From DASZXJ01 sp035545895 (GTDB taxonomy: Bacteria > Planctomycetota > Phycisphaerae > Tepidisphaerales > Tepidisphaeraceae), in the NCBI GenBank assembly GCA_035545895.1, contig DASZXJ010000069.1:1-7747 (forward strand): DNA of 7,747 bases, written 5' to 3'. The position numbers were made by a program, and so were the translations under genes. Shown piece by piece: positions 1 to 5,623 of the stretch. The notes beneath the pieces are model-generated. The model ran no database searches, was not told the DNA's origin, and saw nothing but the letters and a program-made list of their open reading frames with translations. Within the stretch, counting starts at the first letter, position 1; each line of letters opens with the position of its first letter.

Positions 1-75
1 TGGAGATGAATTTCACCCCACAATTCAAGTCCCACGGTCTTTCAACCGATCCTCTTTTTCCCCCTTCATTTCTTA

Positions 76-103
76 ATCTGTGTCATCTGTGAAATCTGTG
101 GAT
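76..103 (+). repeat. Triple 9-base direct repeat ending in GTGGAT
   Basis: Three units beginning ATCTGTG follow each other at a 9-base period (76-84, 85-93, 94-102), and the block ends in TGTGGAT. Its layout resembles the minus-strand reading of the element at 6088-6116, where TTCGTG-type units also repeat about every 10 bases and end in CGTGGAT. It lies outside any gene. I take it to be a copy of a short dispersed intergenic repeat; function unknown. Confidence 0.5.
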
Positions 104-241
104 CAAATTCTTGTCTGTAGGCTCCATGAAACTGCACAAAATTGCGCGTAATGTGACGAGTCAGACAAGCGGATTGGTCGATGAAATGCGCTGAATTTTC
201 GCGCATCTGTTCGTTTCCGCAGTGACATCCACCGTGTAAAG

Positions 242-260
242 CCGCCGACGGTGTCGGCGG
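242..260. other. GC-rich perfect hairpin, possible weak terminator
   Basis: CCGCCGAC (242-249) and GTCGGCGG (253-260) form a perfect 8-base-pair stem closed by a 3-base loop. No run of T follows on the plus strand (AAGGATATTTT). On the minus strand only CTTT follows, so a Rho-independent terminator is poorly supported. It could instead be a transcript-end stabilising stem or a protein site in the leader of the stress-protein operon. Confidence 0.35.
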
Positions 261-370
261 AAGGATATTTTCGACAAATTCCGCTCCGGGGATGCCCGCA
301 ATATTTTTTCGGGATTGACCTGATCGACCGATTCAATCCAGCGGTCTTCAATAAAACAAAGTTGGTTGAC

Positions 371-376
371 AAGGAG
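371..376 (+). promoter_or_regulatory. Ribosome binding site of the stress protein gene
   Basis: AAGGAG stands 7 bases before the ATG at 384 and fixes this start. Confidence 0.75.
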
Positions 377-383
377 TGTATAG

Positions 384-914
384 ATGCACACCGAATCGAA
401 AACGTCCGTCGATCACTTCGATACGCTTTATGAAATCATCAGCAGGATTCATACGGCGATGTTCGTGACCCGGCGGGCGGACGGTACGATGCATGGCCGG
501 CCGATGGGGGCGGCGCAGGTGCCGCACGGATTGCACGAACTGTTCTTCGCCACTGAACGCGACAGCGTCAAGGTTGATGAGTTGGCGCAGTCCAATCGTG
601 TACTCCTCAGCTACAATAGTGGCGGCAGCACATGGGCAACGGTCAATGGTCACGCACGAATTGTTGACGATCGCAATAAGATCAAAGAGTTGTGGAGCCC
701 GCTGTGGAAAAACTGGTTCAGCGGCCCGGACGATCCCACACTCACACTCATCTGCGTCACTCCCGAGGAAGCGGAATATTGGGATGGCGGCAGCAGGATC
801 GGAGTCCTCACCAAGCTTGCGCTGGCGGCTCTCACCGGCAAAAAAATGAACGAAGGCGAAAACGAACGCGTGCAATTGAATCCTCAAGCGGATGCAGCAA
901 AACATTTTGCCTAA
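384..914 (+). CDS. General stress protein, pyridoxamine 5'-phosphate oxidase-like split barrel
   Basis: This 176-residue cytosolic protein looks like the 'general stress protein 26' branch of the FMN-binding split-barrel (pyridoxamine-phosphate-oxidase-like) family. Visible hallmarks are the opening strand with MHGRPM (residues 36-41), FFATERDSVKVDEL (54-67), a NRVLLSYN strand (71-78), WATVNGHARIVDD (84-96), the KELWSPLWKNWF segment (101-112) and the late TLICVTPEEAEYWDG strand (121-135). Length and domain order match the family. Known members bind flavin or related cofactors, but their reactions are mostly undefined, so no substrate can be named. The start is set by AAGGAG seven bases upstream. 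It is the first gene of a same-strand run, and the transporter ATG follows 60 bases after its stop. Shared transcription is likely but unproven. A functional link to metal transport is inference only. Confidence 0.88.
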   Translation: MHTESKTSVDHFDTLYEIISRIHTAMFVTRRADGTMHGRPMGAAQVPHGLHELFFATERDSVKVDELAQSNRVLLSYNSGGSTWATVNGHARIVDDRNKIKELWSPLWKNWFSGPDDPTLTLICVTPEEAEYWDGGSRIGVLTKLALAALTGKKMNEGENERVQLNPQADAAKHFA

Positions 915-974
915 GGAGCAGCAACAAGACTCGAATCCATATCGACACAGGCCGGATTGAAACGGCACGAATTC

Positions 975-2198
975 ATGAATCTCCGAAAGCTTTTAGAAGT
1001 CTCTCTGGGAATCGTAACAAGCATTGGAGGATTTCTTGAGGCGGGATCGATAGCAACCGCAGCCCAGGCGGGCGCCGCCTTCGAGTTTCGCCTCATTTGG
1101 GCCGTGATATTGGGGACAAGTCTGCTGGTGTTCCTTATCGAAATGTCGGGCCGGCTTGCCGCGGTCAGCGGACATCCACTCCCAGCGGCAATACGCGAGA
1201 GATTTGGGTTCAATTTTTTCGTCGTACCCTTGATCGCCGAAACCATTGTCGATTTTCTTGTCTTGGCTGCCGAAATCGGCGGAGCCTGCGTTGGCCTGCA
1301 GCTTCTGACGGGGATCGCATTTCAGTGGTGGGCATTGCCGGTGCTTGTGGCGGCCTGGCTGCTGCTTTGGAATGGGACATTTGGTGCCATCGAGTACGGC
1401 GTGGCTGTTCTGGGGCTTATCACCACGGTCTTTGCAGTCGCGGTTTTGGAGCTTCATCCGAACTGGATTGAAATAAGCAGGCAACTCCTGCCAGGCGCGC
1501 CGCCGCACCATTCAGCGAATTACTGGTTTTTGGCGGTCAGCATTCTGGGTGCCACCATCAGTCCGTATCTATTCAATTTTTATTCCTCCGGAGCGGTCGA
1601 AGATAAATGGACGGAGGAAGATCTGCCGGAGAATCGCATCACCGCAATACTGGGAATGAGCTTTGGCGGATTGCTTTCGGTGGCGGTCCTGATCTGTGCG
1701 GCTTGCGTTTTGCATCCGCGACGCGAAATCCCACAATCGTATGAACAAATTGCCGAAATCGTCAGCGAGCCCCTTGGCCCGGCTGGATACTATGTTTTTG
1801 GCGCAGCCATTTTTATCGCATGTTTTGGCGCGGCATTGGAAATCAGTTTGGACATTGCGTACGTCTATTCACAGGGGTTTGGATGGAACTGGGGTGAGAG
1901 CAAATCTCCTCATGAAGCCGCACGATTCAGCCTGGTGTACACGGTATTTCTCTTCCTCGCGGCTTTGCTGCCGCTGTGCGGGGTTGATCCAATTGGCTTG
2001 ACCATGTTTTCGATGGCCATCACCACGGTAATTCTTCCCCTGGTCGTGTTGCCATTTATCGTTTTGTTGAACGACCAGCATTACATGGACAAATACGGCA
2101 ATGGCCGATTTGCCAACGGGGTGGTTTTCTTCGCGGTCATTCTTGCCAGCATCCTTGCAATGGTGGCCATACCATTGGAAATCGTCGGAGGGAGCTGA
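975..2198 (+). CDS. Divergent Nramp-family divalent metal transporter
   Basis: A 407-residue, strongly hydrophobic inner membrane protein with about eleven predicted helices. The first helix (TSIGGFLEAGSIATAAQAGA, residues 15-34) and the sixth (LGATISPYLF, 191-200) align with the two broken helices that hold the metal in Nramp transporters; a late NDQHYMDKYGNGRFAN loop (366-381) also fits. The canonical DPGN metal motif reads EAGS here (22-25) and the sixth-helix A-x-x-M-P-H reads A-T-I-S-P-Y (193-198). The usual Asp, Asn and Met ligands are therefore replaced by Glu22, Ser25 and Ser196. Loss of the Met is known in Nramp relatives that carry non-transition metals such as Mg2+, so Mg2+ or another hard ion is plausible but not shown. 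ATG 975 is chosen because the protein then begins as relatives do; an in-frame TTG at 957 would add six residues. Neither has a strong ribosome binding site. Confidence 0.87.
   Translation: MNLRKLLEVSLGIVTSIGGFLEAGSIATAAQAGAAFEFRLIWAVILGTSLLVFLIEMSGRLAAVSGHPLPAAIRERFGFNFFVVPLIAETIVDFLVLAAEIGGACVGLQLLTGIAFQWWALPVLVAAWLLLWNGTFGAIEYGVAVLGLITTVFAVAVLELHPNWIEISRQLLPGAPPHHSANYWFLAVSILGATISPYLFNFYSSGAVEDKWTEEDLPENRITAILGMSFGGLLSVAVLICAACVLHPRREIPQSYEQIAEIVSEPLGPAGYYVFGAAIFIACFGAALEISLDIAYVYSQGFGWNWGESKSPHEAARFSLVYTVFLFLAALLPLCGVDPIGLTMFSMAITTVILPLVVLPFIVLLNDQHYMDKYGNGRFANGVVFFAVILASILAMVAIPLEIVGGS
2187..2194 (+). promoter_or_regulatory. Ribosome binding site inside the transporter 3' end
   Basis: GGAGGGAG lies within the last codons of the transporter, 7 bases before the ATG at 2202. 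Translation of the first PRC-barrel gene is therefore probably coupled to that of the transporter. Confidence 0.7.
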
Positions 2199-2201
2199 TC
2201 A

Positions 2202-2603
2202 ATGAGTCATAAAAAACAGATGCCCTTGCCCTCACGGCTGGAACTGGTGCGCGACGTGCTGGATAAACCCCTGGTGGATCGTCGAGGCAAGCCGATGGGA
2301 CGGGTAGACCGCATCGTGCTTGCGATTGAGGGTGATCGTCCGCCGCGCGTTGCGCGGATGGAAATTGGCGTTACGGTGTTGGCGGATCGAATTAGCACGC
2401 GCCTGGGAAAATGGATTCAGCGCCTGGGAGCGCGATTGGGGCTGCATCGCGGAAAACCGGTGCGAATCCAATGGTCGAAATTGAAGTCCATCGGGATCGA
2501 ATTGCAACTCGACACAGATGCCGAGCGCTCGCCCGCGCTGGCATGGGAGCGATGGCTTCGCGCGCGTGTCACCCAGCGCATTCCCGGAATAAAACCCCGA
2601 TGA
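2202..2603 (+). CDS. PRC-barrel-like protein, putative partner of the Nramp-like transporter
   Basis: A 133-residue soluble protein, rich in Arg, with no signal peptide or membrane helix. Residues 13-52 (LVRDVLDKPLVDRRGKPMGRVDRIVL and onward) have the strand-turn pattern of a PRC-barrel: a 'DV..KPLVDR.GK..GRVD.IVL' start followed by a charged strand. A return strand is visible at PVRIQWSKL (86-94). The tail (ALAWERWLRARVTQRIPG, 113-130) is a basic amphipathic helix. PRC-barrels are small beta domains found in ribosome maturation, photosynthetic reaction centres and transport-associated proteins. The gene starts 3 bases after the transporter stop with a strong ribosome binding site, and its own stop overlaps the next start. 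A cytoplasmic accessory or sensor role for the transporter is inferred from this context; no activity can be read from the sequence. Confidence 0.72.
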   Translation: MSHKKQMPLPSRLELVRDVLDKPLVDRRGKPMGRVDRIVLAIEGDRPPRVARMEIGVTVLADRISTRLGKWIQRLGARLGLHRGKPVRIQWSKLKSIGIELQLDTDAERSPALAWERWLRARVTQRIPGIKPR

Positions 2604-2917
2604 AGATCCGCATCATCCATCTTGACCGTCTGTTAAGCCGAAAAGTCTTCGACATCGACGGTATTTGTGCTGGACGAATTGAAGAAGCCGTCACACGCAC
2701 GCAGGCGGGCGAACATTTTGTCGAGGAGTTCCTGCTCGGTCGCGGAGGATTGTTCGAACGCCTCTCGATTCCACACGTTGCCTTGAAATTCGTCCGATTG
2801 CTTGGAGCGCGGGGCAGATTGGCATCTCACCGCGTGAAGTGGGAACAGATGGACCTGAGCGATCCAACTCATCCTCGTCTTCGCTGCAGAATAAATCAAT
2901 TGACCGAAATTCATTGA
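2600..2917 (+). CDS. Second small PRC-barrel-like protein
   Basis: A 105-residue soluble protein. Residues 6-27 (IHLDRLLSRKVFDIDGICAG and onward) repeat the PRC-barrel opening: a hydrophobic stretch, 'KV.D.DG...GRIEE', then a strand with EEFLLG (41-46). A later strand, HRVKWEQMDLSDPTHPRLR (77-95), resembles the closing 'WDQLDLSDP.HPRL' pattern. The start ATG at 2600 overlaps the previous stop in ATGA, so translation is very likely coupled. Longer in-frame starts upstream (such as 2411) would lie inside the first PRC gene and add sequence unlike the family, so I reject them. It differs clearly from its neighbour, so the pair could form an asymmetric assembly rather than being a recent duplication. 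Its function is unknown; a role with the transporter is inference. Confidence 0.7.
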   Translation: MKIRIIHLDRLLSRKVFDIDGICAGRIEEAVTRTQAGEHFVEEFLLGRGGLFERLSIPHVALKFVRLLGARGRLASHRVKWEQMDLSDPTHPRLRCRINQLTEIH

Positions 2918-3008
2918 CGTTCCTTCTTCTGGAAGGCTTGTGGGTCAGGAATTCCAAATGCGCGTCAGGAATTGCACGATCAAAACAAGGTATTGGTCCA
3001 ATTTGAAC

Positions 3009-3056
3009 GTGGTAGGGGCTTTCAGCCCATGAGCACGGGCTGAAAGCTCGTGTCAC
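3009..3056. repeat. 48-base palindromic element flanked by 7-base direct repeats
   Basis: GCTTTCAGCCC (3018-3028) and GGGCTGAAAGC (3037-3047) form a perfect 11-base-pair stem around an 8-base loop. Weaker pairing continues outward to GTG at 3009 and CAC at 3056. ATTTGAA occurs at 3001-3007 and again at 3057-3063, directly beside the element except for one extra base on the left. The layout resembles a REP-type or miniature palindromic insertion with a target duplication. No T run follows, so it is not a classic terminator. Confidence 0.65.
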
Positions 3057-3174
3057 ATTTGAAAATGCACCAGTACCCAAAACAACATTAGCATTGGCAC
3101 AGTTGATCCGCGCCGCGACCTTGCCTACGGTCGTTAAATAGCAACGCCCTTTGCTCGAATGATTTTTTATAGAT

Positions 3175-3182
3175 GGAAGGAG
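3175..3182 (+). promoter_or_regulatory. Ribosome binding site deciding the SnoaL-like start
   Basis: GGAAGGAG lies 6 bases before ATG 3189. This selects 3189 over the in-frame ATG at 3159, which has no such site. Confidence 0.75.
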
Positions 3183-3188
3183 CCGCAA

Positions 3189-3551
3189 ATGAGTCTTGAA
3201 ACCGTTGCCAGAAAATTCGTGGAGATGTGCAATGCGGGCAAGAATTTTGACGTGATGCGCACCATGTATGCCCCGGACATCGTTTCGGTGGAAGGGGATG
3301 GCAGGGAAACCAAGGGGCAGCAGCCGGTTATCAAGAAGTCCGAAGACTGGGTTTCCGACAAAGTCTTCAACGGCGAAAAGGTTCTGGGCCCATACTTCAA
3401 CGGCCCCAACCAGTTCGCGGTTCATTTCACACTCGATATCACGCGCAAGGCCACTAATCAGCGCGTCGCTCTTCAGGAAGTGGCAATCTACACAGTCAAT
3501 AAAGACGACAAAATCACGCGCGAGCAGTTTTTCTACGACGGCGAGCATTAA
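3189..3551 (+). CDS. SnoaL-like / NTF2-fold small protein
   Basis: A 120-residue cytosolic protein. The opening helix (SLETVARKFVEMCNAGKNFDVMRTMYAPDIVSVEG, residues 2-36, shown in part) followed by strands around HFTLDI (82-87) and VALQEVAIYTVNKDDKITREQFFYD (93-117, in part) is the classic arrangement of the SnoaL-like cone-shaped NTF2 fold. The 'M.ApD.VS.E' turn and the late 'KI..EqFFYD' strand are typical. Members include polyketide cyclases and many small-molecule isomerases and binding proteins, so no reaction can be assigned. The start follows a strong GGAAGGAG. It stands alone: the upstream spacer of 271 bases carries a palindromic insertion, and a gene remnant follows directly. Its own promoter should lie in 3064-3174, but I see no clear boxes there. 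Confidence 0.8.
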   Translation: MSLETVARKFVEMCNAGKNFDVMRTMYAPDIVSVEGDGRETKGQQPVIKKSEDWVSDKVFNGEKVLGPYFNGPNQFAVHFTLDITRKATNQRVALQEVAIYTVNKDDKITREQFFYDGEH

Positions 3552-3570
3552 TCTTCGCGACAGCGGCCGA

Positions 3571-3660
3571 TCGCAAATCGGTGCCCATTGTCGCGCCACG
3601 CCCGATCGTTGCCCGGAATGCCGAGCAATGCCGTCCCAAAATGCGGGGGCGACGAAGTGA
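3571..3660 (+). pseudogene. 3' remnant of a tandem zinc-ribbon gene
   Basis: Reading from 3589 gives CRATPDRCPECRAMPSQNAGATK and then TGA at 3658-3660. This is the tail of the same zinc ribbon carried by the next gene, but the leading CxxCGYDL half is missing. Bases 3592-3621 match 4137-4166 at 29 of 30 positions. Weak similarity extends upstream to AAATC, with about a 14-base deletion relative to the intact copy. The rest of this gene is absent because the SnoaL-like gene ends at 3551. The remnant's stop overlaps the next gene's start in GTGA. I infer an ancestral tandem pair of paralogues from which the upstream member was deleted. Confidence 0.68.
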
Positions 3661-4208
3661 AACACCGGCTTTTCAATCTCGTCGTGGGGACGTCATTGCT
3701 TCTATGCGTAACGACTCTGATGGTTTGGGGCGCGAGCTATTGGTGGCAAGGGTTGGTCTATTTGCCAGTCGGTCCTGGCAGAACACGGTTCGGATTGAGC
3801 AGTGAATGTGGAAGTCTTACTATAATTGTGAACGAGAATATCCCGGAGGCACATGGGCTGATCGGTTATTGGAATCGCCTGCCGACCGGATATTACAAGT
3901 CCTTTTATAGCTCATGGCCGGGGCTTGCCCGCTTTGGCTTCGCGCGAACGACCGGGATGGCCGACGACGATTCCGCCAAGGCCAAGCCCATTCTCGTGCC
4001 CTTCACCATGCTGCTTATTCCTGATTGGTTTTTCGCCTTGATTTTCAGTGTTATTCCCGCAGTCTGGCTGATGGGTGCCCTGCAAGTTCGTCGGCGCATC
4101 AAATCCGGCCGCTGTCCCATTTGCGGCTACGACCTGCGCGCCACGCCTGATCGTTGCCCGGAATGCGGGGGTGGTGTCTCGCCCGCGAATGAACCGGATG
4201 CCCAATAG
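3657..4208 (+). CDS. Planctomycete-type membrane protein with C-terminal zinc ribbon
   Basis: A 183-residue protein with a hydrophobic segment near the N-terminus (residues 7-29), a polar middle with aromatic and glycine-rich strands (40-110), a second hydrophobic segment (116-142), and a basic RRRIKSGR stretch leading into the zinc ribbon CPICGYDLRATPDRCPECG (153-171; Cys153, 156, 167 and 170 as likely zinc ligands). I know this tail mainly from abundant uncharacterised planctomycete proteins, usually with a 'RRLFNL..LSLLLCV' N-terminal helix much like KHRLFNLVVGTSLLLC here. That match is why I choose GTG 3657; an ATG at 3588 would translate the upstream remnant in the wrong frame. The start overlaps the remnant's stop (GTGA). 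The two helices place the ribbon and N-terminus on the same side, probably cytoplasmic. Function is unknown. Confidence 0.8.
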   Translation: MKHRLFNLVVGTSLLLCVTTLMVWGASYWWQGLVYLPVGPGRTRFGLSSECGSLTIIVNENIPEAHGLIGYWNRLPTGYYKSFYSSWPGLARFGFARTTGMADDDSAKAKPILVPFTMLLIPDWFFALIFSVIPAVWLMGALQVRRRIKSGRCPICGYDLRATPDRCPECGGGVSPANEPDAQ

Positions 4209-4220
4209 GGTCATCTTACG

Positions 4221-5504
4221 GTGAAGGCCTTTGCAAAAAGTGTACGTGCCATGATGGAAAACGATGACGCTTGCAACTTGGCCATCATTGGAGGCGGGGC
4301 TGCGGGACTTGCGGCGGCAATCTTTGCTGCGGAAGTCGCGCAGGGTTCACGCATCATCGTGCTTGACGGCGCGAAATCGCTTGGCGCTAAAATCCTCGTA
4401 TCCGGCGGCGGACGCTGCAACGTCACGCACCACATGATTTCCTCCAGGGATTTCAACGGCTCGCAAAATATCGTCCGCAACATATTGGCGGCGTTTGATG
4501 TCGATCAGACCGTCAAATGGTTTGAATCGCTGGGCGTGCAGCTTAAACGCGAACCGACGGGCAAGCTTTTTCCCGTTGCGGATTCCGCAAAAGTCGTTCT
4601 CAACGCGCTGCTCCGACGATGCGACGAACTGAGAGTTGAACTGCGCACGGGCAGCCGTGTGAAGCGAATCGTCGCGTCCCATCAATCGGATCGACCGTTT
4701 GTCATTCAGGGCGAAACAGGGGAATTGCGCGCCGCTCGTGCGATTGTCTGCACCGGCGGAAGGTCCTTGCCCAAGACCGGCAGCGATGGCTCGGGCTGGG
4801 CAATCCTTCGGGAACTTGGGCACACCGTCACGCCGGCTTACGCAGCCCTCGTGCCGCTGGTGCTGGATCCGAAGATGTTTCACGCCCAACTCGCGGGGAT
4901 CGCGCAGGAAGTTGAATTGTCCGTCATCGTCAACGGCAAGCGGGTCGATCATCGCGCGGGCAGTCTGCTGTGGACGCATTTTGGCATCAGTGGGCCGGTG
5001 GTGATGGATGCGAGTCGCCATTGGACGATCGCCAGTGAAACCAATCAGCAGCCGATCCTGCAATGCAATTTCCTGCCGGGCGAAAACGTTGAGCAGGTGG
5101 AACAATGGTTCGTGCAAACCGCGAAAGAGCGGCCGAAGGTGTTTTTGCTTAATTGTTTGTCCACTCGATTGCCCGAGCGCGTCGCGGCTGCTTTGCTGAA
5201 CCATCTGATGATCGACCCGACGACGATGGCGGGGCAATTGTCGCGCGATGCGCGGCGGTCGCTGGTTCGCGGACTCACGGCACTGATCTTGCCGGTGACG
5301 GGGCATCGCGGGTGGAACTACGCCGAAGTCACCGCCGGGGGCGTGCCGCTGAACGAGATCGATTACCGCACCATGCAATCGCGAAAAGTCGCGGGACTTT
5401 TTTTGGCAGGCGAGGTCCTGGATTGCGACGGTCGCATCGGCGGATTCAATTTTCAGTGGGCCTGGGCGACCGGCCATCTCGCGGGACGCGCGGCGGGAAC
5501 GTGA
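4221..5504 (+). CDS. BaiN/HI0933-family FAD-dependent oxidoreductase
   Basis: A 427-residue soluble flavoprotein of the HI0933/YhiN family (aminoacetone-oxidase-like, BaiN-like). Hallmarks in order: the FAD dinucleotide motif AIIGGGAAGLAAA (residues 21-33), the family signature GAKILVSGGGRCNVT (55-69), the CTGGRSLPKTGSDGSGW region (177-193), WTHFGISGPVVMDAS (251-265), and the C-terminal FAD-binding block TAGGVPLNEI (371-380) to FLAGEVLDCDGRIGGFNFQW (394-413). The inserted region between about 200 and 370 is the family's second domain. BaiN takes part in bile-acid dehydroxylation in gut clostridia, but most members have no known substrate, so I give no symbol. The start is uncertain: GTG 4221 has a weak AGGG upstream, while ATG 4251 or 4254 would still keep the whole FAD motif. 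The gene begins 12 bases after the zinc-ribbon gene and could share its transcript. Confidence 0.92.
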   Translation: MKAFAKSVRAMMENDDACNLAIIGGGAAGLAAAIFAAEVAQGSRIIVLDGAKSLGAKILVSGGGRCNVTHHMISSRDFNGSQNIVRNILAAFDVDQTVKWFESLGVQLKREPTGKLFPVADSAKVVLNALLRRCDELRVELRTGSRVKRIVASHQSDRPFVIQGETGELRAARAIVCTGGRSLPKTGSDGSGWAILRELGHTVTPAYAALVPLVLDPKMFHAQLAGIAQEVELSVIVNGKRVDHRAGSLLWTHFGISGPVVMDASRHWTIASETNQQPILQCNFLPGENVEQVEQWFVQTAKERPKVFLLNCLSTRLPERVAAALLNHLMIDPTTMAGQLSRDARRSLVRGLTALILPVTGHRGWNYAEVTAGGVPLNEIDYRTMQSRKVAGLFLAGEVLDCDGRIGGFNFQWAWATGHLAGRAAGT

Positions 5505-5592
5505 AAACTCTACCGCCGGACTGTATAAGCGGGCGAAACAATATGCCGCTGCCGTCCAGTCCGGACAGCAATACCAGCGGGATGACGTTCAT
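5446..5592 (-). pseudogene. N-terminal remnant of an alpha/beta hydrolase gene
   Basis: Read from ATG at 5592, the minus strand gives MNVIPLVLLSGLDGSGILFR (residues 1-20), then PLIQSGGRV. This matches the first strand and oxyanion-hole turn ('LVLLPG.DGTG.LF.PL') of alpha/beta-fold hydrolases. A GGGGAAG ribosome binding site stands about 6-8 bases upstream. After about 30 residues the frame enters the complement of the flavoprotein gene end, loses all family character and stops at 5446-5448 after 48 codons. The catalytic Ser, Asp and His regions are missing. It lies just downstream of the 5624-6040 gene on the same strand and may once have been its operon partner. Only 5505-5592 is likely genuine hydrolase sequence. 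Confidence 0.6.
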
Positions 5593-5623
5593 CGAGGCTT
5601 CCCCTTTTTGCCATAAAACCCGG

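Larger units (their letters stand above)
1..383. other. Non-coding leader region without a supported gene
   Basis: No open frame here has a convincing start, ribosome binding site or recognisable protein. The stretch holds a short triple repeat (76-103), a GC-rich hairpin (242-260) and the ribosome binding site of the next gene (371-376). I see no promoter with well-placed -35 and -10 boxes, although the transcription start of the following operon must lie here or further upstream. Confidence 0.6.

Noticed and set aside
366..371. Perfect TTGACA -35-like box
   Set aside because: It lies only 12 bases before the start codon and overlaps the ribosome binding site, so a -10 box would fall inside the gene.
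103..372. Minus-strand open frames of 76-89 codons in the leader
   Set aside because: Low-complexity basic translations without a ribosome binding site or family; the region also holds repeats.
348..968. Minus-strand open frame of 206 codons
   Set aside because: Antisense to the stress-protein gene, with a Cys-, His- and Phe-rich composition typical of a shadow frame.
993..1511. Minus-strand open frame of 172 codons
   Set aside because: Antisense to transporter helices; it lacks a start signal and any recognisable domain.
2922..2936. CCTTC-GAAGG stem after the second PRC gene as a terminator
   Set aside because: Only five base pairs and followed by GCTTGTGG rather than a T run.
3588..3656. 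ATG 3588 as an earlier start of the zinc-ribbon membrane protein
   Set aside because: The extra 23 residues come from the paralogue remnant read out of frame, while relatives begin at the KHRLFNL helix encoded from GTG 3657.
2691..3665. Minus-strand open frame of 324 codons
   Set aside because: It runs antisense through the second PRC gene, the palindromic element, the SnoaL-like gene and the remnant. Its protein shows no family character, and the plus-strand genes have clear ribosome binding sites and recognisable folds.
4347..5477. Minus-strand open frame of 376 codons
   Set aside because: It is entirely antisense to the flavoprotein gene, which has unmistakable family motifs; the long frame is a by-product of GC-rich codon use.
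5516..5564. CCGGACTG...CAGTCCGG inverted repeat as a terminator for the flavoprotein gene
   Set aside because: The arms are 33 bases apart with no T run, and the bases are better explained as part of the hydrolase remnant on the other strand.
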